Shown here in pieces: positions 11,596 through 22,389 of a stretch of 64,000 bases of DNA. The notes beneath the pieces are model-generated. The model made no database searches and was not told the DNA's origin. It worked only from the letters and a program-made list of their open reading frames with translations. The position numbers and the translations under genes were made by a program. Origin of the DNA: Neurospora tetraspora (lineage: Eukaryota > Ascomycota > Sordariomycetes > Sordariales > Sordariaceae); NCBI RefSeq assembly GCF_033439725.1, contig NW_026944384.1, positions 2,108,001-2,172,000 on the forward strand, read 5' to 3'. Numbering within the stretch: position 1 is the first letter of the stretch; each line of letters opens with the position of its first letter.

Positions 11596-13192
11596 ATTGG
11601 GCAAGGGGGTTCGGGGACGGGGAATTCGTAGAGAGAGGGGAAGAGATGCGAGAGATGCGAGTAAAAATTGAGTGGGAGGTTCTAGAGTAGAAGAGTACAC
11701 TAGAAATAAACATGAATATTTTTATTTTTATTTTTTTTTTACAGGTGAAGATAGATAGGTACTCGTCAGTGCACCTTTCAAAATGCAACCAACTAGGGAG
11801 TAGTCTAGTAACTTGGGTGAAAGACATTGATGGTTTTCCATAATTCACGACAGACAGCAGTGATGATGTTGCCATCACGCAATTCTAGTATCTTATTCCC
11901 AACATCCTCTTCCGCGCTTGTGAAGGAGGGAAACGAGCGAGTATAAGGGGATATGTATGAGTTGGGAAAGAGCGCAAGAGAATTGACGAGGAGGAACTAA
12001 AAGAAGGGATTGTCTTTTAGAGATCGTATTCAAAATGTCAGTCAGGTCATGATATGATCGATCTGAGCTGACACTTTTTATTTCCCAGCTCCGGTGAAGG
12101 TGAAGAAGCATATCCCAAACAATATACTCCACAGCCTGAGCTTTTGTCCGCAACCCGGGGTCCGGAGCCTTGATTATCACTCAAGGAACAAAAGCCGGTC
12201 GGTGTTCTTCTCTGCTACAGGTTTCAGGAATCTGAAAGAATGGGGTTAAAGGCTAAAACAGTGATCATGTCGTCCTGCTCGAGGCAGACGACGGTAATCG
12301 GACGGACAATCGCCGTCGGCATCACGAACTCACCCGCTTCCCCCCCTCAGGGCACGCAAATTTTGAAGACAGCCACGCAGTGAACAGAGATGACGAATGA
12401 TATAGATATTTGTTCAGTGTAGGTACGTACGTATTTGAGCAGCGGTGTTGTATCTCGCGAGCAGTTCTGGTATAACCACCTGGCTAAGGTAGTACTAAAG
12501 TAAAAACAAGAGAAAAGGAATCAGCCCCATCCATCCATCCAATAGCCAACCTCCCAAACCTGCCAACCCAACCAACACCCAAACCAACTTTAAGCATAGA
12601 TGAGATGAGATGAGATGAGCGAGGTTCGAGTTTGAAAAGCCATCACGATCGCTAATGCTCCAACCCTTAGGCCTAATCACCATGAATGACTACCTCTACC
12701 CCCATTTGAAGCAAGTGCAAATTTGCAACCCCCAATGTGCTTGTTGATGATGAGAAAAAGACAAAGGAAAACAAACAAACAAAGAAGGATATGAAAAAAA
12801 AGGCAACCTATAACACCTTGACTCCTACATGCCTGTTTGTTTGTTGATTGATCGCTCGTTTTTCACCTACTCACGATGACGATGACCTCCATGCATCCCG
12901 CACTCAGTGGCTTGTGTCTGGATACCCTTCTTTATAGACCGATGATACAGGTGAGAGCCAACTTCCTTTGCCGGCGCTAGTTTCCCCTGCCTGAGTGTGT
13001 GTCTTGTCTTGTCTGTAATGATGAGCGGTATGCTTTTCCGGTTCCCAGTTCCAGGATATGTCACTTCCTCAATCCCTGTCCTTGTCCCTGTCCAAGGGAT
13101 CCTCATGATAATGGGCACCTGTGCCTTGACGATGATTTGCTGCGGCACCAGCGCGCATTGTGAGTTTTCCTCCCATCCCGATTTTCAGCCCT

Positions 13193-14825
13193 TTAGCTCG
13201 AGTCCCTCGCACTTCTTGTGCTGTCACTCCTATCACGTCCAGCGCCTTGTCGAACCGCATCCTGATAGCTCGGAATCGGAGGGCTCGACGGCCTATGAGA
13301 ACCTGCCCGTGGCCTGTTGTTGCTTCCACCGGTCTGAATCGGCCTTGTTGTGGCCGACGAGGCACCGCGACTCCTGCCGCTGAGTTGGATGAGAGGAGTG
13401 TTTTCGCTATCAGAGCTGTTCCTCCTGCTTCCCGGTCGAGAGTTGGCAGGGCTGGTATACTCGGGAGGTGGCTGATCCGGACTGAGGAATCCACCGGTTA
13501 TGGGCTGCCCATCTTGGTTGACCAACGCTGCAGCACTACTGCTAGGTTCGCCTGCATCCTCCGTGGGTACCAAATGAGCAAGCGAGATATCTGTCGGGCT
13601 GCGAACGGGTCCTGGGCTCGTCGGTGGGAACATTCGAAAGTTGCCTGATCGTGTGCGGTTATGAGAAGAGTCGACTGGGGCCAGTCCTTGTCTAGAATAT
13701 GTCTGCACGGGATGGCTATACCCGCGCCCACGCCCAACCGTGCTGGTAAATCCATCCTTGGTGCCGGCCTCGAGGAGAATGCTGCCTTGCTCGGAACCAT
13801 ATGGCGGTGGCGGTGCGAGCGAGCCGGTCATGGGAGCGAGACCCCACTTCTTAACGTTGGCTTCGATGAAAACAAAGCCAGCCTGACCAAAGTTGACATG
13901 GACGATGCAGGGTCCGTTCGCGCCGATCGAGGGGAAGAAGTTTTGCGACTTTAGGCCGTGTACCACATCCTCCAACTTCTTTCCGTTTCGAGTGAAGAAA
14001 ATCGTGCCACTTCGCGGGCGGTAGCCGACGCCAATAACATCGCCTTGAACAACTTGGGGACCGTAAGAAGTAGCGTTGAAAGGTTGGTTGTAACGACGGG
14101 TTCCGTTAGATAGGTACGCGACAGAGTATTTGTGAAAGCCTGGAAGGCTGGTTAGTCATCTTGATCGTGAAAAGAGCGACAGATGTGTACGAACCAGGAA
14201 GCCTGAACAGAGGATAGGGTTTGGTAGCCATTCCTATGCTAATCAACGTGTTGTCCGGCTTATCGTAAATCTTGGCCTCCCAGTAGTAAACCTCATTCTG
14301 TTTCGGTACCGGCAGGTTGCTCATGACAGTGCATTCGGAATCGAAGAACTCAATCTCAGTGCGGGCCTCGACAAAGCAGTTTGCGATTTCCAGCTCCGGC
14401 TCAAACTCCCAGGCCGACACTCCCTTCTCCTGTATGGCAAGATATTGGGAAAGCGAAATGTCCGTCTGCAAGGACTCGGGTGGGTTGGCAGCGATAAAAG
14501 CTAAAAGATGGAAATCGCATCAGCAACACTTTTCCGGATGTGGCAAAAAGCCGACAGATGCCTTACCTTTTGCCCTCAAGTATTCCGTCCGCTGCATATC
14601 ATCCATCGTTTCGAGGGCCTCAGCCTCCTCCCGCAAGAACTGTTGCTCGTCATCGTATTCGCCGGGTCGACCAATGCGGTCGAGGAAGATGCGCCCTGAT
14701 GTTGTGTAGCGGAAGAAGTAGAAGATGAGGAAGAAGCAACCGATCAGTATCGCCGACCCGAAGGACGATAACAGACCGATGATAATGCCGTTCATCCCGG
14801 GACGGTAATCTGGCATTATTATCAT
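13193..14825 (-). CDS. Endosomal SPRY-domain protein, Ssh4/Ear1-like Rsp5 adaptor
   Basis: Three exons on the minus strand, 14825-14567, 14500-14195 and 14139-13193, encode 503 residues. Both introns (66 and 55 nt) have CTGAT or GACTAAC branch sites and keep the frame. Visible in order: a short N-terminus, one transmembrane helix (about 13-37, IIIGLLSSFGSAILIGCFF), and a SPRY domain from about 116 to 290. The SPRY domain includes VYYWEAKIYDKPDNTLISIG, then IFFTRNGKKLEDV and VHVNFGQAGF. A Ser/Pro-rich tail follows. Two PY motifs lie after the SPRY domain: PPPPY near residue 300 and PPPEY near 413. The layout matches yeast Ssh4/Ear1, vacuolar/endosomal adaptors that recruit the Nedd4-type ligase Rsp5 through PY motifs to sort membrane cargo. 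That role is inferred from architecture. The start at 14825 gives a four-residue longer N-terminus than the next in-frame ATG. Confidence 0.88.
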
Positions 14826-16855
14826 GAAGACGGGCGCTTTGTCTGGAGAGATTCCGTCGTCTCTCGAGCAAGTACTCTACGTGAGTATTCGAACAACGGC
14901 CGACTGACGTTGGCGTCACCGCCAAGCCTTGAGCATCCGTGACTGCCTGGTCCTTCGTTGATCCCCACGGCGCTTCCAGGACAATGGCAAGCCCGGCGGA
15001 TATTCAGAGAGTGGTGCGAGGTTGAGCGCGATCGCAACCAGCGGCGGAGGACGGGCAGCTGGGGGGGCAAACAGGTCGAGGGAGATGTAGGGTGAAAAAG
15101 AACGTCGGGGATGGTTGGGTTGTTGTCGGCAAAACCTGAAGCGTCAAGAATGCGGAGAAGAAGGCGAGTTGGGCGTCGGTTTGGTTTATGGTGGTTATCG
15201 CTGTGGGTAGGTGGATATCCGTCTTAGTTGGCAGCGCAAAACTTAGGCAGACTATCCTCGCAGTCGCAGCGGTGCGTTCGATCCGAAACGGGAGCCGGCG
15301 AAGGGAAACCTGACCTTATTAGGTGGACGAGTGGAGGACCAGGACGATGGTTGCAGGTCACCAAGCAGGCAGCTGGGGCTACGGGTCTTGGGAAGCTCAG
15401 GGCGGATGGCGGCTTGTGTCGATTGATGTTACCTTGGCGCGCGATGAGGTGGGCAACCGAAATCAGTAAATGGCAATGCCTCGGAATGCGCTCGGTCTAG
15501 CGATGTGATGCGATGAAAATATTAAAGAAGAAGAGGTGAGACAATTTACTGCAGAGGTCAGGTACACAGCAAAGAACAAGTTGAACGGTGTTGCAAAGCT
15601 GGAACGAAGATGGACGATCAAACCAAGGTCATGAGGTGATAGGACAGAGGGAAGAAAGACAAGATGATGGTCCGGGCAGGCCAACGCTCAGAGCGCCCAG
15701 CGTCTAGCGAAGTGCCCACTGCAAGCGTGCTTTTTTTGGTCCCAGAAGGTCAGCATGCTGACACCATGATGATTACGGTTTGTACACTAACTAACAGGCA
15801 TGGATTCCCCCACTACAAACAGTTAACCCAGTATCAAGTGGCGGGGAAAGGATCCTGCCTATTTCGTGTGGATGTGGGTCGCAAAGGTCTCAAGTGGCGG
15901 AGAGCAGATGACGCTCACGACAGGAACGAACAACCAATTCTAGAACCAAGATCACATCTTTTACAACGCTCCTTATCGGCCAGAGGAAGCATCGAGAATA
16001 TTCAAACCTAGATCTTGATCAGTAAACATCAATACGCTCCATGTCAGGCATCGCCCAGGAACAAACTATTCTAGGAACACTGTTACATGGGCTCGCTGGG
16101 GCACCAGGCTGAGCCAGGGTCTTGCTGGCCGCAGCACCGTTTCAAATGGCGCAGTTGACGGCTTCAAGATCTTGACGACACACTTTATCAACCGACCATC
16201 CTGATATAGAGATCGGCGTCCGCAGGGGATTCCGCTCAAGCGAGTGTCGTCATCCGTGCGTTTCCCTGGGTTCGAGGAAATCATGCAAGTTGACGGACTT
16301 TGAACGAAAGCCGCGACCTCGAACAACATGCTTTTCCGGGGTGCTCTTCCGGACGGGACCCTGAATGGATGGAGTCCGTCACCCGGCGCATCCGGAGCAT
16401 CTCCGAGACTCTCCGTGTGACCCGGACGTATTTATGTAACAGGATTTGGCCGTTCAACATGCTGTGCGCTTGAAACACCAGAGAAGAAAGGAAGGATGTT
16501 TATAATACATTACTTGCAAATCTCATTTACATCAGCTAGCTCTGAACATTATCAAACAGTTATTTGCTTCGACTATAGACTACATACGAAAAAAGAACGC
16601 CCGCCTGCTTGTGTCCAGCCAGGTATTTATCAGCCATTGAAGAAAAAGAAGACAAAAAGAACAAAGAAGTTGCTGTTTGTGCTTGTGGAAAGCTCGTTCG
16701 TGCAGACATTATTTCTCTTCTTTCACTCACCACCTCAGACCCATCATCAGTGTGATACATTCCTTTCCATCCATCTCTCTCTCTTTCATTTCCAAATCGT
16801 CATGATCATCATAACATCTCATCAGCCAGCCAGCCCATGTTCGTCATATCTTCTC
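14826..16855. other. Intergenic: upstream region of the SPRY gene and 3' region of the next minus-strand gene
   Basis: Two tandem minus-strand genes flank this 2 kb. The part next to 14825 should be the leader and promoter of the SPRY gene. No ORF with protein-like features, RNA gene or clear repeat was seen; the longest open frames (about 90-115 codons) have random composition. Confidence 0.5.
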
Positions 16856-18481
16856 TTAGTAACCGCCAACGCTGCTATCCCCATCACCATCCCTCCGGTG
16901 ATGCCTCCTGTACCCAGCACCGTTTCTCTTCTTCCTCCTCTCCTCCGCATACGACACCTCGCTTCCCACCGAGCTCTCCGCGCCGCTGACGGGGATGTGA
17001 ACCGGGTGCTTATAGACCTTGTGGCCGCTGACCTCGCTCTCCGTCAGCGTGCTCTCCGTCCCCGTGTAGCTCGACGGGACCAAGGCGCGTGACGTACGCA
17101 GCGGCGGGACTTCGTCGACCTCGTCATAGTCGTTGTTGTTCACCCGAGCGTACTGTCCGTTGCTACCCGTGGCAACAACACCCTCCTCGTGCTCGTGGAC
17201 ATCATCCAGGACACTCTCGCCCCGCTCGTCGATGCGGCGCAGCGCGATGGACGATTCGTCGCCCACTCCGTGCTGCCAGCTAAAGTCCCGTTTCGACGAC
17301 CGCTGCTCGCGCTCACGCTGCCCGGCTGCTGCAGCCGCACGATCCCGTTCCCGCAGACGACGCGCCTCGGCCCGCAGCCGTTCGGCTTCGCGGCTGGCGT
17401 TCTTGTCGGCTGTCGAGTACACCTTGCGAATGCCGCCCGTCTTCTTCTCCTTCTCGCGCTCTCTCTCAGGGTTACGGTCATGGCCAAGCTCCCGATCACG
17501 CTCCCGCTCCCGCTCGCGCTGCTCACGCCTCTCCTTACGCTCCGCCTCCTTCCTGGCCGCGCGCTCCTCATCCCGTTCCTTCTTGCTAGGGCTCCGCTCG
17601 TGCTTCTCCTGGTGCTTTAACAAATCCGACGTGACGGTGCTGCCGCTATCAACAGTCGAAGTGCCCACGCCGCTCCAGCTGGGGTTAGTCGAGCCGTCCC
17701 ACTCGCTCGCCTCGCTAGCGACATTGATGCCACCGACACGGGCGGGCTTCTCGGACCGGTAGTTGCGCAGCTGCTCCTGGGCCAGGGCCTCGGCCTCCTC
17801 GTCGATCATGATGCCGTCGGTGCCGACCTTGCGCTTGCTCCGCTTCTTATCCTCCTTCTCGCGCGCCTTCTCCTCGCGCCGGCGTTCTTTGTCGCGCTCC
17901 TTTTGCTCGCGCTTCTTTCGCCGCTTCTCGCGCCCGTAAATGTCGGACACGCCGCCCGTGATGCCCGTGATGCCCGTGATACCGGTGGTGGCGCTCACGA
18001 TCGTGGTGTTGTCCATCTCCGTCATGCCGTCGTCGTCCGCCACGTCCTTGTACACGCTGCCGCCGCCGAGGATGGTGCTGGGCGTCGCGTCGGTGTAGAT
18101 GGTGCCGTTGGGGCCGACCTTGCGACGCATGACCGTCGACTTGTAGTCGTCCCAGTCGTCCTCCCTGAAGTAGAAGCCGCCGTTCTTGGCCCAGAAGAAG
18201 AACCAGACGCAGCCGATGACGATGGCGGCGCCGAGGATGCCGAAGAGCGCGAACATGGCGTTGTTGTTGATCTCCTGAGGGTGCACGAGACCCTTTTCCG
18301 GGTCGGGACGGTCATTCTGCTTGTTGTCATCGCGGGCTAGAAGGATGGCGCGCGCTGCCAGAGGGCCGAGAGCCGCGATGTCGTTGCCGCTGACGACAAG
18401 GCGACGGGCCATGAGGGCGCGAAGTACGGGTGCCATGGTTGCGGTTTGGCGTCCGCCGTTTTTGGCAGAGACGGAGCCCAA
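16856..18481 (-). CDS. Single-pass membrane protein with long Arg/Glu/Lys-rich tail (unknown function)
   Basis: A single 541-codon exon with no introns. I do not recognise the family. One strong transmembrane helix lies at about residues 76-97 (MFALFGILGAAIVIGCVWFF). It is preceded by about 75 mostly neutral residues and followed by NGGFYFREDDWDDY, so the long C-terminal part is likely cytoplasmic. It contains a TGI triplet repeat (about 167-177) and two highly charged blocks (KRRKKREQKERDKERRREEK and, later, repeated RERERER) predicted to be helical or coiled. A Ser/Thr/Gly-rich part follows and the protein ends RRHHRRDGDGDSSVGGY. There may be no signal peptide, in which case the helix acts as a signal anchor. 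The start is uncertain: ATG at 18481 or at 18436. The high GC and strong reading frame through low-complexity sequence support it being a real gene. Confidence 0.75.
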   Translation of the reverse strand: MGSVSAKNGGRQTATMAPVLRALMARRLVVSGNDIAALGPLAARAILLARDDNKQNDRPDPEKGLVHPQEINNNAMFALFGILGAAIVIGCVWFFFWAKNGGFYFREDDWDDYKSTVMRRKVGPNGTIYTDATPSTILGGGSVYKDVADDDGMTEMDNTTIVSATTGITGITGITGGVSDIYGREKRRKKREQKERDKERRREEKAREKEDKKRSKRKVGTDGIMIDEEAEALAQEQLRNYRSEKPARVGGINVASEASEWDGSTNPSWSGVGTSTVDSGSTVTSDLLKHQEKHERSPSKKERDEERAARKEAERKERREQRERERERDRELGHDRNPEREREKEKKTGGIRKVYSTADKNASREAERLRAEARRLRERDRAAAAAGQREREQRSSKRDFSWQHGVGDESSIALRRIDERGESVLDDVHEHEEGVVATGSNGQYARVNNNDYDEVDEVPPLRTSRALVPSSYTGTESTLTESEVSGHKVYKHPVHIPVSGAESSVGSEVSYAEERRKKRNGAGYRRHHRRDGDGDSSVGGY

Positions 18482-20592
18482 ACTTAGCTGGTGAAGAGCT
18501 GGTCAACCAGCCAAGCTGAAGAGAAGGTGAGCTTCGTCGATCGGTGGAATGGGTTTACGCGCTCTGGAGGCTGATGCGCGCGGTGAAGCTAGCTTCTGAA
18601 GGAGTACGGCTGCTGGAATGGAAGGGTTCGATGGAAGAAAGTCCAAATGCTTGCAGGACTGCAAGTCGATGAAGGTTGCTTGGGTGAAGAATGCAGGTCG
18701 ACGAGCTGCAGGCGTTGGCGTAGCCGTAAGCGTCTGTCTGTCTCTCTGGGCAGGGCCGTGTTTTGGCGCTTGGGGGTACCTGAGAATGTTGTTCACCCAG
18801 AAACTGGGGGGCTGGGGAAGGACCGGGGCTGGGCAACTGGGCCAGGGCAGGGGTGGCTCAGTTCTGTTCGTTGGTTGTTGTGCCCTGCTGGTTGGCTGGC
18901 GATCGTCAGGTCGTAAACTTGGATTCGGTTGGCTGGGGACCACGCAAAAGGCAGGCAGGCAGGCACGTCTGGCACGTCTGGCAGGTTTGGCAGAACAGCC
19001 CATCCTGCCCTCCTGCAAATTCTCTCCCGTTCTTTTTGCGAATCGCAATTCCTCTTGCACATACGAATCCCGTTCTCTCCCGTAGTTTTGTTTCATGATT
19101 TACCGGCTGTCACTACGTTCACGGCTTGTAAACCTGAAATTCTATGACGTCGTTACAGGTGCCTCCAAGAACACAACAGAAAAGCCAAAGGCTTGGCGCT
19201 TGCAGGGCAACAGCGCGTCTGCGCGTGTTTCAGCTTCAACTGAACTGTAAAAGTGGAGCACCCGCATTGTGGAGTCTTCAGTGCCACTGCCGTCGGGTAC
19301 AGTTAGGACGAAGACATCTGGCACTGGGCTCTTATCGCGATCACTTACACGGTTGTTGCTGCGAAAAGTTCAGAGCTGTTGAAGTGTGCCTCTGGGGAAT
19401 AATGGATTGCTCTTCAACAAATGGAGCTCATGTTTTTTCTTTTCGATTTATTAAATGACATCGTACTGAATAATAATGGGCCCCCTAACAAGTCACGACG
19501 GCGATCAACAAACTTCTTGAGTCGTTAGCAACGAATTCTGCCGGAAGAAGAGCTTGAAAACTCTCCCGTGTTCAACTCCCCGTAATTTCTGGTTGGTGCT
19601 TCCACGACGACATGAGATTGATTAGTTGAGTTGCTTGTGACAAGTAGTCTAAGTTGATAGTCTAACCTGTAATTGTCATGAACTAAAGGAAGCAGGCTAT
19701 GCATGCACTGGACAACATTCGTCATTTAGGTAGCAGTGGTCTGTATGTGTTGGCGTGATAACAAATCATCAACACACTCATGTGCTCTTCCTACTGAACC
19801 TATATCTAGTCCCGAGCGGGGGTGGCAAGACACCGGGAAGAATGGCCATAACTGCTTGATGAAGAATCAATGTGATTATTACAGAGTGTGAGGAATATGT
19901 TCATTTGTGAGATGGGTTCTCGACTTGTAATCGAACAACTGTGACCATGTAGAGGATTTGGAGTGGTGTTATCGACCATTAAGACTTGGTCAACAGGACA
20001 GGGACCTAGTGCATTGACATGGGTTTGAGATGAAGCAAGTGACCCTTATAAGAGCAACGTAAAAGGTTATTTAGATAGATGTTTCATGCAAACTGCTCAT
20101 CTGCTTCGGTTTTGGAACGTATCTTGAGCTCTGCCACCACCACCGCTTTTCCTTAACGAACCAGAAGTAACTGAGATGTTGATCAACAAGTTGGAAACAG
20201 AAGTACACAAAAGGAAGAGCCGACTGTGTCGTGCTTAAATAATTATTTTTGCCATGCCAGATATTGGATATCGTCTCTCCAAAACTTTTCCCCGGTCCAT
20301 CAGACAGTGACTTGCAGCAAGACTAAACCGCCAACCAAGAAGAAAATCGCAGTAGATCCAAGCGAGGAAGCAAGTGAAGAAGATATTATGCCAAAAAAAA
20401 GGGAGAAAAAGAAGAAAAAACCATCATCGCTAAACAAAAGGGCCATTCATAAAACATGATACAAAGTCGTTTCTTGCTCGTTCTTCTTTGTCTTTATCAT
20501 CGTCATTTCATCGTCTCATGATCTCATAATCATCAGATCCAAAACATGAAAAAACATCAGTCGTAACCTTCGTCTATGACCCAAGTCATCCC
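18482..20592. other. Intergenic: leader of the membrane-protein gene and 3' region of the next gene
   Basis: Bases near 18.5-19.1 kb are probably the promoter and leader of the minus-strand membrane-protein gene. A GGCA-type tandem stretch lies at about 18,950-18,995, followed by GGCACGTCT copies. The remainder to 20.59 kb is A/T-richer and holds no ORF with protein-like character, RNA gene or transposon end that I could recognise. The last 250 bases are A-rich on the plus strand. Confidence 0.5.
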
Positions 20593-22389
20593 TCAGTAGC
20601 GATACGTAGGAGGATCCGTTGGGTACTCGGGATAGGCCGGGATATAATCGTAATCGGTGCCGTCAACGTCGCGACCGGCATAATGCATTGATCTTGGGCG
20701 TGACCTCGCCCGCGAGGCCGCGCGAGTCCTGGTCTGAGATCGCTCAGCCCGAGGACGACGTTCTTCATAGTGCTGCTGGCGTCCATCCTCGATATACCGA
20801 GGCTGGCGCTCATCATATTCATCCTCGTAGTCATAGTACGCCTTCTCACTCCCGTTTCGCCCAGAGGTGATGGCGTTCCTTGAGATATTGATTTCGGCTC
20901 CACCAGCGCACTTCAGCTTCGCGCCGTTTACTTCGAGCACGGCACCCTTGCCCTTCATCACCCGAATGGTGACATCTTCATGTGGATTGGCGCTTGACCG
21001 CGTGGTTCGTGTTGTTGCCGAGTGCCTGTAATCGCTCTCATCACGGCTTTCTTCCGAGCTCTTTGTGGAACGACTGCTGCCGCCGTTCCTTTGGGCTCTG
21101 CGGAGAGTTTCTGCCGTGAGCGGCATCGGATCACCACCAATTGTCTCGGTCTGGTACTTGGCGGCTTGACGGATTTTTTCTTCGTATCCGCTTCCAGGGG
21201 CGGCAATTGACTGTAGCGCTGCTCCATAATACGAGTGTCGCCGATTATGCCGACTGGCTATTTCCATCCTGGATTCCGGGTCTTCGTATGTTCCCGCGCT
21301 GACACTGGGTCGCTGCTGGTGCCTCGGTCTTGACTTAGACCGCGCTCTGCTTGCAGCGGGAGCAGGGGTCTGGTACTCGTAAGGAGTTGGCGAAAGGGCA
21401 AATAACGCATCGCCCGACTGGTCTTCATCAGCATATCGTGAAGCTCGTCTGCCCGGTGTTGTCGGTACTGGCGGTGGCCTATATGGGTTGGCTGTCGGGT
21501 GAGCGGTAGAAGACCTGACTGGAGGGGGCATTCTCCGGGCGTCTTCGTCCCTCGACAGTTTTCTGTGGGAAAGAGAGGGCCGCGGCATCGGTCTCTCGTT
21601 CTCTTCGTCGAAGTCTCCCTCCCCATATTCAAGAGCGCGGGAGGTGCGATAAGCCATGGCAGTTCGGGGGCGGCTCGGGCTAGTTCCAAGACTAAGAGCA
21701 GCGAGTTGGGCATCTAGGCGTGGATCGAAGGGCTGTGCAGAGAAGTAGTCTGTAGGCTGTCGGCTCAGCGAGCCCGGCGTCGGAATCGGCATTGGTTGCA
21801 TGGATCCCGGTCCAGCCCATGTTGGCGGAGCAGTTGGATAGGATGGAGGCATGAATTGCGGAGGAGGGGGCGGGGGCCCAGGCGCTGTATAGCGAGCAGA
21901 AGGGGGAGGTGGTCGTGTTGGGCCCGTCCCGTAATAACTACCGGGCCGAGCGGATGATTGAGGACGAGGGGGCCGAGAGGAGGATGTTGTCATCGTAGGG
22001 CTCACGCCGTAGTACGAAGCCTCGATATCCCTTCCGGTCCTCTCGGAATCCCCCCGTCTGTGAAGATTGCCGGTGGTGTTGGCATGTCGTGGAACGGGGC
22101 GTGAGGACGACATGCTGGATCTTTTGGTGCCGGATGTCGACGTTTCGCGCTCTCTTCGTGGTGTCTTGAATGATTCGCTTCTGCGGGGATGTCGCGTCGA
22201 GTCGGAGTCGGGCTGGCCGTTTGTCACTATGGGTGAAGAGTCTGACTTCTTGTGCTCTTTTCGTGCACGCCCGGAGCTCGAGTCTTCTTTGGAGCCAACA
22301 GAGGCAGCGTAGCGGGAGGTTCCTTGGATGATATTTCCGTCGTCGTCGGCGTCTTCCACAGACGCAATTCTTGAACGGGTCGAACTCAT
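20593..22389 (-). CDS. Fungal low-complexity protein with a conserved-looking C-terminal module (unknown function)
   Basis: One exon of about 598 residues. The frame stays open upstream to an ATG at 22446, but the ATG at 22389 (MSSTRSRIASVEDADDDG) looks like the better start. The first 450 residues are disordered: Ser/Arg-rich, then a Pro/Tyr-rich middle (APGPPPPPPQFMPPSYP near 190) and several RARSKSRPR-like patches. One ordered stretch stands out near residues 495-530: VTIRVMKGKGAVLEVNGAKL followed by KCAGGAEINISR, which looks like a small beta-rich module. After it comes a Tyr/Asp/Arg-rich tail with DYDYIPAYPEYP. I do not recognise a named family; such proteins are common in Sordariomycetes and are usually left as hypothetical. 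Nuclear or cortical scaffold roles would be guesses. Confidence 0.7.
   Translation of the reverse strand: MSSTRSRIASVEDADDDGNIIQGTSRYAASVGSKEDSSSGRARKEHKKSDSSPIVTNGQPDSDSTRHPRRSESFKTPRRERETSTSGTKRSSMSSSRPVPRHANTTGNLHRRGDSERTGRDIEASYYGVSPTMTTSSSRPPRPQSSARPGSYYGTGPTRPPPPSARYTAPGPPPPPPQFMPPSYPTAPPTWAGPGSMQPMPIPTPGSLSRQPTDYFSAQPFDPRLDAQLAALSLGTSPSRPRTAMAYRTSRALEYGEGDFDEENERPMPRPSLSHRKLSRDEDARRMPPPVRSSTAHPTANPYRPPPVPTTPGRRASRYADEDQSGDALFALSPTPYEYQTPAPAASRARSKSRPRHQQRPSVSAGTYEDPESRMEIASRHNRRHSYYGAALQSIAAPGSGYEEKIRQAAKYQTETIGGDPMPLTAETLRRAQRNGGSSRSTKSSEESRDESDYRHSATTRTTRSSANPHEDVTIRVMKGKGAVLEVNGAKLKCAGGAEINISRNAITSGRNGSEKAYYDYEDEYDERQPRYIEDGRQQHYEERRPRAERSQTRTRAASRARSRPRSMHYAGRDVDGTDYDYIPAYPEYPTDPPTYRY

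Larger units (their letters stand above)
9941..13192. other. Intergenic region rich in simple repeats; one weak gene candidate
   Basis: This separates two convergent genes (plus to the left, minus to the right). It holds a (GCTT)n stretch near 10,193-10,214, a run of 28 A at 10,993, a run of 17 T at 11,121, (GCTGGT)n at 11,293, a GGGGGAGA octamer array, a G run near 11,581 and (GATGA)n near 12,600. A plus-strand open frame at 10,621-11,139 is Asn/Ser/Pro-rich but crosses the A and T homopolymers, so I do not call it a gene. A second open stretch near 11,430-11,640 reads as charged coiled-coil-like sequence and might be an exon, but no matching splice set was found. Confidence 0.55.

Noticed and set aside
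17133-17762. 209-codon plus-strand open frame rich in Ser/Arg
   Set aside because: Antisense shadow of the charged low-complexity minus-strand membrane protein.
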